Shown piece by piece: positions 34,001 through 45,905 of a stretch of DNA of 64,000 nt. The notes beneath the pieces are model-generated. The model saw only the letters and a list, made by a program, of their open reading frames with translations. It was not told the DNA's origin and made no database searches. Numbering within the stretch: position 1 is the first letter of the stretch; every line of letters begins with the position of its first letter. Source of the DNA: Sciurus carolinensis. Taxonomy: Eukaryota; Chordata; Mammalia; Rodentia; Sciuridae. A program made the position numbers and the translations under genes. The stretch lies in NCBI RefSeq assembly GCF_902686445.1, contig NC_062218.1, positions 18,033,515 through 18,097,514 on the forward strand, given 5' to 3'.

Positions 34001-34006
34001 AAGAAT

Positions 34007-34899
34007 TATTATTGAAAATAGGTTTTGTTTCAGAATTTAAAAATGAGGAATAGGAGAAATGGATGAAAAAAAAATTATACAGCCATAAGACAGAACTCAA
34101 ATTTCATGAGAATAAAACAGATAGGACTGCATGTAAAAATAGACATTTTTAATTTTTATTTGAAGATGATGGGAAGTTTCCTTGTACTTCTATGAGGGGG
34201 GAAAAAGACAGTTTTGTAGATTGGTAAGATTGGTAAGGGTGTTTGAGAAGCCACATTTCAAGGTTTTGTCCACTAATTGCAGCTTCTTTGTAATTAGGAC
34301 CCTTTGTAACATCTTATGTTATACTCATAGAATTGGTCTTTCTGAATAGCCATACTTTCAGAGGTAATTTAATGTTACATAAAACTAGAATAAATTGAAG
34401 TTGTTCAACTAGTACATGGTTCTCACAGACTGTAGTCCTGACTCTCCCTCTCACTTTCTCCATCTTTTCTCTGACATATTCTGGATGAAGGAAGCTGTCG
34501 TATTATAGGCTCTATCTTACATAAGGTCACAAAAGGCAATGAGTAAAAATGTGCCACAATATATGTAGGAAAAAGAAAATGCCTTATATGATCAAATAAC
34601 TTAAATCAATAGTTAGATGTCTTCTCATGATAAAATATCTAGGACCAGATTTTTTTCCCTTTTGACTTCTATCAAACATTAAGGAATAATTAATACCAAG
34701 CCTACAGAGATGCTATCATGGAATAGTTTCTGTACCACAGTAACTAGAAGTGTTTCTTAATTTTGGAAGGTAATCATCACTTCAATACCAAAACCATTCA
34801 AATATACTATAGGAAAAGGAAACTGCTGTGTGCAATATCATTCATAAATGTAGATATAAAAATCCTTGATATTACATGAGCATATGGAATGTATAAAAT
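34007..34899. other. no recognised feature
   Basis: AT-rich flank of the provirus; nothing identified. Confidence 0.5.
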
Positions 34900-35870
34900 G
34901 TGTAAAAATAATTATACCTCATAGCTGATTGAACACCATGCCAGAAAAGTAGAGCTGATTAACATTTTTAAATGACTAATTCAGAAATGCTTAGAATAAA
35001 AAACCTAATATATAACATCTTCTATTTGATAAAATAAGACTAAATCCCAGTAGAAATGATGGAAAATACTTTATAGCCCTTCTTACAAATAAAATATACT
35101 ATTAACCAAAAAAGCATACACTTTCAGGAAACAGAAAATAAAACTTAAAAGAGACAAAATGGCACATCATTAGTATGAATAAAATTAAAACAATATTAAT
35201 TTCATGTAAGTGCTGAGAATCCTAATGGCAAGTAGGTGTAACTCCTAAGTGTTGTAGCTGAGCCTGAAAAATGATGCAGTCACACTGAAAATGAGTGTGG
35301 TTGCTTCTTGAGAAGCTGAGCATACCTCTCCAATATGATTACAGTGCCCTGCACTTGTGGATATCTCGCTGTAAATAACGAAAATATGTAATCACAAAAC
35401 AACTTTTCATTCACATATTTAAAAGAATTATGCATTACAGTCCAAAGTCCAAAAACTCCAAATGTTCATCAATTGGTAATTAGAATCTAGTATTACCTGC
35501 ACAATGGATTACTTACAACTCAGTCACAATTAAAAAAAAAAATTCCACAGTAACATGAAAGAATCTTAAAATCTTTATGCCAATTGAAGAAAGCCTACAA
35601 AAGATGATGTATTTATTCTATTCATCTTAATTTCTGAACAGAATAAAACTATAGTGATAGAAAGCTAATTAGTGTTTACATGATCTATGGAGCAAATTGA
35701 CTGCAAAGGGATATAAGGGAGCTTTATGGGAAGATAAAATGATTTAGCTTAACAATGAGTTTGACTGCATAATGTGTTCACTAGACAAGACTCATCAAGC
35801 TGAAATATAAAAAAATCTAACTGCATTTTATGTTAATTATGCCTAAATAAATCTAGTATATATCTGCAAA
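34900..35870 (+). mobile_element. ancient L1 ORF2 end and 3'UTR
   Basis: Ordered similarity to old L1M tails: CTCCAAATGTTCATCAATTG (35457), GAAAGAATCTTAAAATCTTT (35557), GAATAAAACTATAGTGATAG (35641), GATTGACTGCAAAGGGATAT-like block (35697), GGGAGCTTTATGGGAAGATA and GCATTTTATGTTAATTATGC (35823). No frame is left. Confidence 0.65.
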
Positions 35871-36880
35871 AACTTAAAAAGTTGGACTATATTAAATTTA
35901 AGAATTCTTGTTTTCAAAAGACAGCATTAAGATTGTGAAGGTATAAGAGAAGACACATTCTGGCCTAAGGTTTTCTTGTACATATATTTCAAACATATTT
36001 CATATGTATTTTTCATATATTTGTATTCATGGAAAATATGGAAATATACTCATGGAATTTATATATATATGAAAATGTATTCCATATATTTTTTTCATGG
36101 AATAAAAATAATATCCAGAATAGATATACCATCCATGTAAATTTGTAAAATAAAGGAAGTCAACCTACTTTCATAAGAAACAAGAAAATTAGGCTACTTA
36201 AATGAACAATCAGTAATACATACTTAATATTATTAGTTTATAGTCTGAATTAATCAAACTATAAACACAGTACCATTACTATCAACCCACATCAAAATGT
36301 CAAAAACATTGGGCAGGCAATTCCGTTTTTATGAAAGATGTAGATTAACAGAGACATATAGTTTTGGTGACATTAAAAATCTCTACAGACATTTTGAAAC
36401 ACTTTTTCAGTATCTCTTAAAACTATGCTTTGGAAATAATGGCTCAGTTGCTCCATGAAGAATTGTACACTCAGTAGTACACCAGGTCCATAGTAGATGT
36501 TAATATATCAATGTAATGGAATGCTATTCAGAAATTGCACACTTACGGACAAATTCTTGATAATATTCTAAATTATGTTGAAAAAAGGCATGAGACAGAA
36601 AATAATATATTACCTGTACAATTTACATAAAGTGAAAGATAAGCAGGTGGATCTGTGATGATAATTTTATGGAGAGAGCTGAAAGGGAGCATGGAGTACT
36701 CTTGGGTCATGGAAATGGTATGTGTCATGTAAACGTGACACATCATCAAGCTCAAGAAAATGTTTTACTCAACAAATGCATCAATAGTACTGGCGATTTC
36801 CTGGCTATGTAAACTTGGCACATCATCAAGCTCAAGAATATGCTTTACTCAACAAAAGCATCAGTAGTACTTGTAACACA
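35871..36880 (+). mobile_element. second ancient L1 tail with local duplication
   Basis: A second, weaker L1M-like tail: CATGTAAATTTGTAAAATAA (36135), AATGTAATGGAATGCTATTC (36510), GGAGAGAGCTGAAAGGGAG (36672) and GGGTCATGGAAATGGTATGT (36706), ending in the duplicated block at 36727-36870. Confidence 0.5.
36727..36870 (+). repeat. two-copy tandem duplication, 80-bp period
   Basis: 64-bp copies at 36727-36790 and 36807-36870 differ at 6 sites and share CATCATCAAGCTCAAGAA; 16 unmatched bp separate them. Confidence 0.9.
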
Positions 36881-37394
36881 AGAAAGTATATCTAATTTAT
36901 TCAATTTGGTATTTACCCTCACTGAAAGATAAAAATGGAGAAAAAGGGAAAGCCTTTTCAAAAAACGTATATGACTCTATACATGATATTCAAATATTAG
37001 ATAAAATTAGATAGAGTATATTAAAAAGCAGATAATTAAGTGTTTGATTATAGTTTTATTTATGCTGTAATCAGACAAAATGAGAGAAGTAAAAATTGTG
37101 AATAAAAGAAATATGTATTATAAGTGTATTTCATTATATGTATTATCAAAATTACTCCTACCATTTTGGAGGAAGTTCTCACTCTAACCAGGAAATCATT
37201 TTGCTTATTTCTCTTGTTTTCTTAAATTCACTTCCTTTGATTGATAGTTGTTCACTCATGCTTCTTTTCTTTAGTTAGATTTATATAATGCATTCACTAA
37301 TTTCTGAGATTTTTGCTGATAATTTCTGTAGAAATATTTATTAAGGCAACATTTCATATATTTGAACATATATTATTTATAAAACAACCCTCAT

Positions 37395-37482
37395 GAAATT
37401 ATAATTACAAACTATAAATTATAATTATAAATTATATAGTTTATAGTTTAATTATAAATTTATAGTTTATAATTATAATTTC
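37395..37482. repeat. 88-bp AT-only inverted repeat
   Basis: Arms of roughly 35-39 bp, made of TATAATTA, TATAAATT and AAACTATA words, are near-perfect reverse complements with one or two differences and a loop of about ten bases around ATATAG. Able to form a cruciform. Confidence 0.85.
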
Positions 37483-38199
37483 TTATCATCAAAATTTACC
37501 ATATAATAATTTTTCCTAGGAATATATTAGGCAAATACACAAATTACCTTATAAAGAAGAATTGCAAAGTTTATTCTGATACATATCATTCATTTTTTGA
37601 ATTTCTTCAAAATGTTTAAAAACAAAAATAGTGCCATATTTTTCCCATGTGCAGTAGGGGAACAAACTTAGGAGAGCTACAAGTCACAAAATAAATATGG
37701 TACTAAATATGATTAATTAAAAATATAAATAGTATTAATCCATATAGTATGAGTCATACTAATATGATTAATTAAAATACATAAGAGACACTTCGAATTG
37801 ATCTAGGACTAATAAATTTATTCACAGAATGATTTACAATAGCAGTGGTATCTATATTGGGCAAGAGAAATTTCTCTTTATGAACACTAAAACTTGAGAT
37901 AGTTCCATAAATTATAAGATTCATTTTTCTAATTCCATAGTTGTCCTCTTCTATTCTTTTAATTCAATACAAATTTGACTTCTGACTTCAGAAGAAATAT
38001 GAACCTTAGCTTGATTCATCTTATAAAACACTGTATTCAAGGGAACACAGAGAAATATAATACTATAGTTAACTTTTTCTCTTGATTCTCTGTGACAGAA
38101 AAATAAAGGAAAAGAAATTACTAGTGGAGGTGAATAACAGCACTGTCAAAATGAATAAGGGAAATGAAGACACTTGTAAAACCATGTTTTCATTTGAAT

Positions 38200-38205
<6 letters not shown>

Positions 38206-38247
<42 letters not shown>
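38206..38247. repeat. (GT)n microsatellite
   Basis: About 20 uninterrupted GT units. Confidence 0.97.
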
Positions 38248-38248
<1 letters not shown>

Positions 38249-38734
38249 TAAAAGGAAAGATGAATTTCTTACAAAATGTTTATTTAACATGTGGGGTAAA
38301 ATATCCTACAACTTTTTAAGCATGTCAGGTGGAGTCCTTTATTGCCTGCATTTATGCATTTTTCCAATATAAAAGGAGCGAGAACACACAATTTAGAAAT
38401 TATTTAAATGAATAAAATTTGAGATCAAAACTTATATAAACCTCATTGCAAGAAAGGGTAATAGCTTCTCTGTCTAGCAAGTCTAATCCGTCTCTAAGGA
38501 ACAACCAAATTGCATGTTCTTGTTGTTATTAGATTTCAAATTACAATGTTTTCAGCATATGATGATGAAGTGGTTCAATTAGAGATAGGACATGATGAAG
38601 TTGAACTGAAAAATCTCAACCACAGGGCTGGGGCTGTAGCAAACTTGAGGTGGTGTCTTGAGAAATGTTCTGAAAGAGACATGTTATTATTAGGTTGATA
38701 GAGGTAGGAGACATTTTGGATAGTACACATGCTT

Positions 38735-38935
38735 TTTAAAAAAAATTAGTTTGTTCATTTTACATAGCAGTACAATATATTTTGACATATTTATACAAAC
38801 ATGAAGTATATATTATTCTAATTAGGATCCCAGTCTTGTGGTTGTACATGGTGTGGAGAATTATTGTGGTGTATTTATATATGTACATAGAAAAGTTGTG
38901 TCAGATTCTTTTCACACCCCAAAAAACTATGCATG
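38735..38935 (-). mobile_element. L1 3'UTR fragment
   Basis: Plus strand: AAAAATTAGTTTGTTCATTT, GCAGTACAATATATTTTGAC, TATTCTAATTAGGATCCCAG, TTGTGGTTGTACATGGTGTG and TTTATATATGTACATAG; same tail type as 20601-20735. Confidence 0.7.
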
Positions 38936-39655
38936 CTTTTTAAAAGTTATTTAGGATACTATATATGTGAAGTATTTATATAGCAATGACATTTAAATGT
39001 TTCTCTTTTTTCTCCCTTTCCTTATAACTTTTAAGACGTGCCTGCAGAACTTCTATTTTAAATTTTGGGTAACCACAACAACAAAAACATAGTGATTCAC
39101 CAGCATGCTTATCTTTCAATGGGTAAATATTATACTTTGTCTGTAAGGTGCATTTTATACATTCACACACTAATTGACCACATTTTGAATTATTTTCATA
39201 ACCCTCCTTACAAACATCTTATGCATAAAAATTATTTTTCATACTGGAGAAGGGGATGCAACTGCTTGCATACGTAGTTGAGTTCCCACCTTATAATTTG
39301 CTCTCTAGAGTGGACTATGGCTGATGGATGTTCAGATCAGTTGTTATTTTAAAAAGCTGTATATTTGTCTTGGAAAAGTACTGCCTGGGTATAACTGCTG
39401 TTTCAGTTAAATAAATCATACATTAGAGATTGTGCTTTCCAGATCAATTCAGCACATAACTTGCTTTCAAGGCTTACTGATATAATTAATAGGTTGCTAA
39501 ATGAAGAGGCATTACAGTCAAGGTTCTTGGACTTGATTTAGATCAGATTACTTAGAGTTTCTCAATAGGTCATTGAGTCTTCTTCCTAAAAAATGTACTC
39601 AATTAGACTTCTTATCACGTCTTCGACTTTACAGTTTTTTGAATTCTTCATTTAG
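38936..39655. other. no recognised feature
   Basis: Flank of the following L1; nothing identified. Confidence 0.5.
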
Positions 39656-39668
39656 AAATCTGTATTTT

Positions 39669-41100
39669 GGACCTGCTGCCTCAGAGCCTGGAGGTGTTTT
39701 CCCCAGGTGCCATTGCTGCCCGTACCATTGCCTCGGATGCCCGGAGGTCTTATCTCTGGGTGTGGCTGTCATCTACATGACTGACGCCACTGCTGCTCCT
39801 GCCATGGACACCACTGCTGTCAAAGCCACTGCAGCTCCATGGAGGTCACCAGAGGTCTTCTCTCTGGGTACCTCTGCAGCTGCAGCCATAGCAACTGCAG
39901 CCTCAGCCACTGCAGCCACAGCTGCCTCTGGCTGCCACTAACTCCCAAGCTCCTGCTCATGCCACTGATGACTACAGTTGCCGCTGACCCCCTGCCTGTT
40001 GCCACCAACCCCAGCCACTTCCTCTTGCACCACCTCCCAGAAGTCCACTGCCAGGAAGACTCCAGGTTTGGTGGCCCTCAGTCTCATCCATTATGAGATG
40101 CCAACCAGAGCCTGGGGTTTGGGGTGCAGCAGGTTTGCTGCAATTGTCATCGGGGGGTGCAGTTGTCCCTGTCTGGGACACTGGCAAAGACCTGGAGGTT
40201 CAGTGTTGGGGTGCCAGTGAGTTTGGCTGCACCTGGGGTCTTCCTCCTGGAAGTGATGGTTGCCGCCATCTAGCTGCTGTTTCTCAGGATTGCACATCCC
40301 TGGTGGTGTCTCCAAATTTTAGTGGCATTGAGATATTGGGGCTGTGGTATGTCTGAACCCAGAACATCTGAGGACCAGATTGGTGGGATAGTTACTGGAT
40401 CTGCCAGAGCTGGTCTGGGTCAGGAAATCTGTGGGAAGTCAGAGACAGGGTTGAGACGCTTTCATATGCAGGCAGACAGTTGTTCAATTTTCCACCATGA
40501 TTTATTTTATTTTTATTTTTTTCTTCTGTGGTATCTCTGTCCACTATATTTGAAGCAGAGTGTTTTTTGTCCATAGTTTGATGAGGATGGTGCTATATAC
40601 ATGGTGTGTTGCAATTCTGCTGTATATTCTTATACTTTTAATTTTTTTTCTCTCTCTTTGTATTATTCTTGTTGCTTGTCTGTTTTCCTGGATTTTCTTT
40701 CTAACTTTTCTCCACCTAACAGCAAATCTTTCTTAGTTCCTCTCCCACTATTCCTATAGATTGTTACTTCTGACTTCACACTTTCTCCCCCATAACTTCA
40801 TGTCCTATTTCTGTTCTCTCTTTTTTCACTATTTGAGATTGTGAATATTTTTGACAAATTTTCTGTTTATATTGTGTACAGTGATTGAATTCATCATTGC
40901 TGTTAGTAGTGAGAGGACAGTGGATGCCTTAGTGGAAGCTATTAGATTTGAGACTGTATATGGTTTTCACTGGGTGCTATAGATATTGGTCTCCCTCTTA
41001 AAGGTGGAATACTGGAAACCTTCAGGGATAGGATAGGTCTACAGTGTAGAAATTGTACTGCCTCAGCTCCATACGTCTAGAGGGAAAAACACACAATCAA
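39669..41100 (+). promoter_or_regulatory. L1 5'UTR, GC-rich with GCAGCC/GCTGCC repeats
   Basis: The first 700 bp are far more GC-rich than the surroundings and hold a run of CCACTGCAGCC-type short repeats (39780-39940); the last 450 bp, pyrimidine-rich and then AGGTGGAATACTGGAAACC, match the 5'UTR end of the other L1 (48840-48999). Several 60-120-codon frames here (39573-40356) arise from the repeats and are not genes. Presumed sense promoter, by analogy with other L1s. Confidence 0.7.
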
Positions 41101-41101
41101 C

Positions 41102-41790
41102 ATGAAAAAACAAGGGAATATTGTGCCCCAAACAAACCAAGATGCCCCATTAAGGAAATCCACTGAGGACACAGCAGAAGAAATGTCTGAGAAGGAGTTC
41201 AGAATGTACATAGTTAAACTGATCTGTGAAGTAAAGGATGCTGTAAAGAGTGAAATCAGGGAAAAAATAAAGGAAGTAAAATATCAATTTAATTAGGAGT
41301 TAAAGACTGTGAAAAAAAAAGCAGAAATCTTCAAAATGAAGAAATCAATAAACCAACTGCTGTATTCAATGGAAAGAAACATCAACAGACTAGACCATTT
41401 GGAAGACAGAACCTCAGGCAATGAAGACAAAATATTTAATATTGAAAATAAAGTTGACCATGCAGAGAAGATGATAAGAATCCACAAAAACAACTTCCAA
41501 GAATTATGGGATAACCTGCAAAGACAAAATTTAAGAGGTATCAGGATGAAGTGGCAGAGATATTAACAAATGGAATGCGTGATCTTTTCAATGACATAAT
41601 ATTAGAAAAACCTCCCAAATATAAAAATGAAATTGAAAATCAAATACAGGAGACTTGTAGGACCCCAAATGTACAAAATTACCGCAGACCAACACCAAGA
41701 CACATTATAATGAGAATGACTAAAATATAGAATAAGGACAAAATTTTAAAGCAGTTAGAGTAAAAAAGCAAATTATGTATAGAGGGAAAA
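41102..41790 (+). pseudogene. L1 ORF1 5' part, broken
   Basis: Begins ATG AAA AAA CAA GGG like the ORF1 start at about 49009. Encodes the N-terminal region and the coiled coil with the HLEDRTSGNEDKIFNIENKV heptad stretch (41309-41566 frame). In-frame stop TAG at 41294-41296, further stops at 41567 and later, and the RNA-binding domain is cut off by the internal deletion after the KAAREK-equivalent region (about 41745-41790). ORF1p normally acts as a trimeric nucleic-acid chaperone; this copy is dead. Confidence 0.85.
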
Positions 41791-43780
41791 CCATCATTTC
41801 AATAGATGCAGAAAAAGCATTTGACAGAATACAGCACCACTTCATGTTCAAAACACTAGATAAACTATCGATAGTAGGAACAAACCTCAACATCTTAAGA
41901 TGCTAAACTGAAGGCTGACATAATTTTAAATAGAGAAATATTGAAAGCATTCCCTCTAAAAACTAGAACATAACAGGGATGCCTTCTTTCACCAGTTTTA
42001 TTAAAAATTGTTCCTGAACCTCTAGCCCAAACAATAAGAAGAAAGAAATTAAAGGTATACATATGGGTAAAGAAGATCTGAAACATGTCTTGGCCAATGA
42101 CTTGTTTCAATATATAGAACATTCAAAAAATTCCATCAGAAATGTGCTAGACCTAATAAACAAATTCAGCAAACTAGCAGAATATAAAATCAATAACCAC
42201 AAATCAAATGTATTCCTATACATCAGTAATGAAATCATTGAAAGAGAAATTAAGAAAACTACCCCATTCACAGTAGCATAAAAAAAATAAAATAAAATAA
42301 TTGGGAATTGATCTAACAAAAGAGGTAAAAGACCTCCACGGTGAAAACTATAGAACACTAAAGAAAGATATTGAAGAAGACCATAGAAGATGGAAAGACC
42401 TGCAATGCTCCTCGATAGGCAGAATTAATATTGTCAAAATAGTCATACTACCAAATGTGTTATACAAATTTAATGCAATTCCTACTAAAATCTCAATGAC
42501 ATTTTTCATAGAACTAGAAAAAGTAATAATGAAATTCATTTGGAAAAATAAGAGACCCAGAATAGCTGAAGCAATCTTTAGCAGGAAAAGCGAAGCAGGA
42601 GGCATCCCAATACCAGACCTCAAAGTATACTATAGAGCAATATTAACAAAAACAGCATGCTATTGGCACCAAAAGAGACACGTAGGCCAATGATACACAA
42701 TAGAAAACACGGAGACAAACCCACATAAAAACAGTTACTCATACTACACACAGGTTCCAAAAACATTCATTGGAGAAAACATAGCCTTTTCAACAAATGG
42801 TGCTGGGCAAAATGGAAAGCATCATGTAACAAATAAAATTAAAACTTTATTTCTCACCCTGCACCAAAATCAACTCCAAGTTGATCAAAGACTTAGATAT
42901 AGAGACCCTGTGGCTACTAGCAGAAAAAAATAGGTAAAATCTTTACCATGTCAACCTAGGTTCTAACTTCCTTAACGAGACCCCTAAAGTTCAGGAAGTT
43001 AAATCAAGAATCAATGAATGGGATAGCTGCAAACTAAAAAAAACTTCTTCTCAGCAAAAGAAACAATCAATTGTGTGAAGAGAGAATCTAGAGATTGGGG
43101 GGAAAATCTTTACCACATGCCCTTCAGATAAAGCATTAATCTCTAGGTTATGTAAAGAACTCAAAAAATTTAACAATAAAAAACAACCTAATCAATAAAT
43201 GGGCTAAGGAAATGAACAGACACTTCACAGAAGAAGAAATACAATTGATCAATAAATATATAAAAAACAAGTTCAACATCTCTAGCAATTAGAGAAATTC
43301 AAATTAAAATTACTCTAAGATATCATCTCACTCCAATCAGAATGGCAATTATCAAGAATACAAACAACAATAAATGTTGGCAAGGATGTGGGGAAAACTC
43401 ATACATTGCTTGTGGAAGTGCAAAATGGTACAATCACTCTGGAACGCATTATGGAGATTCCTCAGAAAACTTGGAATGGAACTACCATGTGGTCCAATTA
43501 TCCCACTCCTCAGTTTATACCCAAAAGGCTTAAAATCAACATACTCTACTGACGCAACCACATAATGTTTATACCAGTTCAATTCACAACAGCTAAACTA
43601 CGGCACCAATTTAGGTGCCCTTCGACAGATGAGAAAATGTAATATCTTTATATATAAACTATTAGTTTTAAAGAATTAAATCATGGAATTTGCAGGTAAA
43701 TGGATGGAGTTGGAGAATATCATGCTAAATTAAATAAGCCAAACCCCAAATCCAAAGGCCAAATATTTTCTCTGATATGC
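41791..43780 (+). pseudogene. L1 ORF2 3' half (RT core to C terminus), broken
   Basis: Starts within RT at the [14 protein letters not shown] block (41803-41835). The catalytic FADD box reads LAND (42090-42101): the first aspartate is Asn (AAT, 42096-42098). The thumb and linker are recognisable at 42301-42693 ([35 protein letters not shown]) and the C-terminal region up to the GKWMELENIM-like block (43700-43720), with many stops and frameshifts. Confidence 0.88.
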
Positions 43781-44084
43781 AGATGCTAAATCACAATAAG
43801 GGGGTGGTGATAAGGAAAAATAAAGTTACTTTAGATTAGGTATATGGGATTGAAGGGAGGGGAAGAGCTATTGGGAGTAGGAAGAATAGACTGAAATAGA
43901 CATTATTACCTCGTGTACATATAAAACTGAATGACCAATGTGATCCTACAATATGTACGATCATAAAAATGAGAGGTTGTACTCCATTTATGTATGAGTT
44001 ATCAAAATGTATATTGTCATGCACAACTAATAAGAACTAATAAAAGAATTTTAAAGAAAGTAAATAAATAAAAATCTGTATTTT

Positions 44085-44500
44085 TCAGGTGGTTCTCCAG
44101 AGATAAAGAACTCATAGACTATGATTTTTTTTTTAAATTTTTTTCTAATTGACTCATGTGATTATGGAATCTGGATAGTACAAAAATCCATATGTGGGGG
44201 GATCAGGGAACATCCCTGACACCCAAAAGTGCTAAAGTTGCTGCTGAAATTTAGTGGTTATCTGCTTGCCGAACTTCTTTTTGTTCAGGGTGTTAGTCAT
44301 GTTTTGTATGTAGGCCTTTAACTGGGTGGATAGAGCTTACTGCCTTCTGGGAAGGGCAATGTATTTTATTCAATTTTATTTATATCATGACCTCATCAAA
44401 ACCATCTCAGAGAAACATTCAGAATAATAATCATTCAAATATCTGGATACTGTGTCCTAACCAAATTGACATATATACCTATTTATCAAAAATCCACTCC
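44085..44500 (+). mobile_element. ancient interspersed repeat
   Basis: Starts GGTGGTTCTCCAGAGATAAA, then TTGACTCATGTGATTATGGA, TGTAGGCCTTTAACTGGGTG, ATTCAAATATCTGGATACTG and GTGTCCTAACCAAATTGACA. This is a widespread old mammalian repeat whose consensus begins GGTTCTCCAGAGAAACAGAA and ends near AAATTAACCATCACA; I do not name the family. It directly follows the L1 target duplication. Confidence 0.55.
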
Positions 44501-45469
44501 ATGATGCAACTATGCTCCGTATAACTGAAAAAGGATTAATACCTACATACTATGATATAACTCAGTACAGCTCTTCTTACATGATGAAGGGATAAGCAAC
44601 AGAAGAGAATAACATTGGTTTCTTAATATATATACTCAAATAGTTTACAAAGGAATAAGGAAGACATCCTCATAAGAATCACAGTGCCCCTTTGTGTAAT
44701 TGGTCTTGTGATTTCAGCGGTACTTCTAATCATGTTCTTCCACTACTGTAAACCCTTTTGCATTCTGTATTCCCTTTTCTACCAAAAAGAATCTCAGCTG
44801 CTCGTGCAATGTTATGCTAAAGAAGACAATAGGCTCACTCAGACAAAAAAAATGCTATCTTCCTGTTAATAAGAATTAAGGGTAATAATGAACGTTAACC
44901 ATATGAGACATGTTTTCTGCTTGTGTTCAACCTTTAAAGTAATTGTAAAATTAAACATTAAACACATAAACATATATATGTAAAACTACTTAATTAAAGT
45001 ATTCTTAATAAAAAATAAAATGAAGTGTCTAATTAAATGGAGAATTAAGGAAAGGACTCAGAGCAAATAACACTTCAGATGAAATAAGAGTTGAATGGAA
45101 ATTAGGTAGAGAGGAGGAAACTATTATATGTAAAGAGAACCTTATTTAAGCAGATCTTCAGAAAAGAGCTTAATACTTTCTTCTGGGAACTGATTTTATG
45201 TAGAAATAAATACTGCATCTGATTAAAAGAAAAAGCAAGAATACCTTGGGATAATGTTGGAATAACAGACAAGATCTAAATAATACTGGACCTTGAGATT
45301 CAGTTAGAATTTAAAACTTTAATTTTATTTCATGCAAGAAAAGTCACTGAAGATTTTAATTCAGGGAAAGAAACTTCAGGACACATATTACTATGGAAAT
45401 CATGGGAAAATATAATTGACTAAGGAGAATATGTGTAAAATAATTCTATTGAATAAGATAATGCTTATT
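44501..45469. other. no recognised feature
   Basis: AT-rich DNA; the 61-codon frame at 44684-44869 has a hydrophobic run but no recognised homology. Confidence 0.5.
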
Positions 45470-45905
45470 GGTTGTGATGGTCAATTTTTTGCACCAAATT
45501 GTTTCAGCTGAAAAATCCAGTTTTTATTATTAAAACAAATGTATATGTTGACAAGAAGGTAAATTCCATTCATTTCTGCCAATAGTAAAAAGAACACATA
45601 AAGTTGGTGAGTTTCATTCACTCAATTAAATATCTTAATAGAAGTGCCTGACATTTCCCAAAGAAGAAATTCAGCCTCAAAAACACACCGCACTTTTTAG
45701 TGGTGCAGTGACTATGTCACCAGGAACCCTACTATTATATGTAAATATAATGCCCTAATAAAAACACAAAATAAGAAGAAAATAAATTCCTTCTGATATT
45801 CCAGACTATGTAACTGTTCTACAGATTTTGGACTTATTAATACCTCCCAAAATATAAGCCAGTTATTTAAATATCTCTTTCTCTCTCACCCACACACCCA
45901 CACAT
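45470..45905 (-). mobile_element. ancient interspersed repeat, inverted copy
   Basis: Begins GTTGTGATGGTCAATTTT and ends TACAGATTTTGGACTTATTA...ATATCTCTTTCTCTCTC, the antisense order of the family at 44085-44500. Confidence 0.5.

Larger units (their letters stand above)
30799..34006 (+). mobile_element. IAP-like class II endogenous retrovirus, internally deleted provirus
   Basis: A 3.2-kb provirus bounded by the 6-bp target duplication AAGAAT (30799-30804 and 34001-34006). Order: 5' LTR, primer site, splice donor, gag leader frame, gag-pol fusion frame, integrase remnant, env remnant, polypurine tract, 3' LTR. A complete class II provirus is 7-9 kb, so more than half is missing, taken from the middle of gag-pro-pol, of RT-integrase and of env. 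By hand count the LTRs differ at about 27 of some 328 aligned sites plus several indels (one of about 17 bp), so it is an old, defective insertion. Confidence 0.92.
36881..38734. other. unassigned region with inverted repeat and (GT)n
   Basis: AT-rich DNA. Contains the inverted repeat at 37395-37482 and (GT)n at 38206-38247, plus a doubtful ID-like piece at 38624-38690 (GGGCTGGGGCTGTAGCAAAC). Confidence 0.5.
39669..44071 (+). mobile_element. L1 with complete-looking 5' leader and internal deletion
   Basis: A 4.4-kb L1 framed by the perfect 13-bp target duplication AAATCTGTATTTT (39656-39668 and 44072-44084). It keeps a 1.4-kb 5'UTR, the start of ORF1, the second half of ORF2, the 3'UTR and a short A-rich tail. 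Compared with the copy at 46582-54160, about 2.1 kb (equivalent to 49770-51890: ORF1 C terminus, endonuclease and RT start) is missing at about 41790. Confidence 0.93.

Noticed and set aside
38624..38690. Possible ID SINE
   Set aside because: Only the first 20 bases (GGGCTGGGGCTGTAGCAAAC) look like ID; the rest does not follow, so not listed as an element of its own.
39573..40356. Cluster of GC-rich overlapping frames suggesting a gene or CpG island
   Set aside because: Lies inside the L1 5'UTR, defined by the 13-bp target duplication; the frames come from Ala/Thr/Ser-type short repeats.
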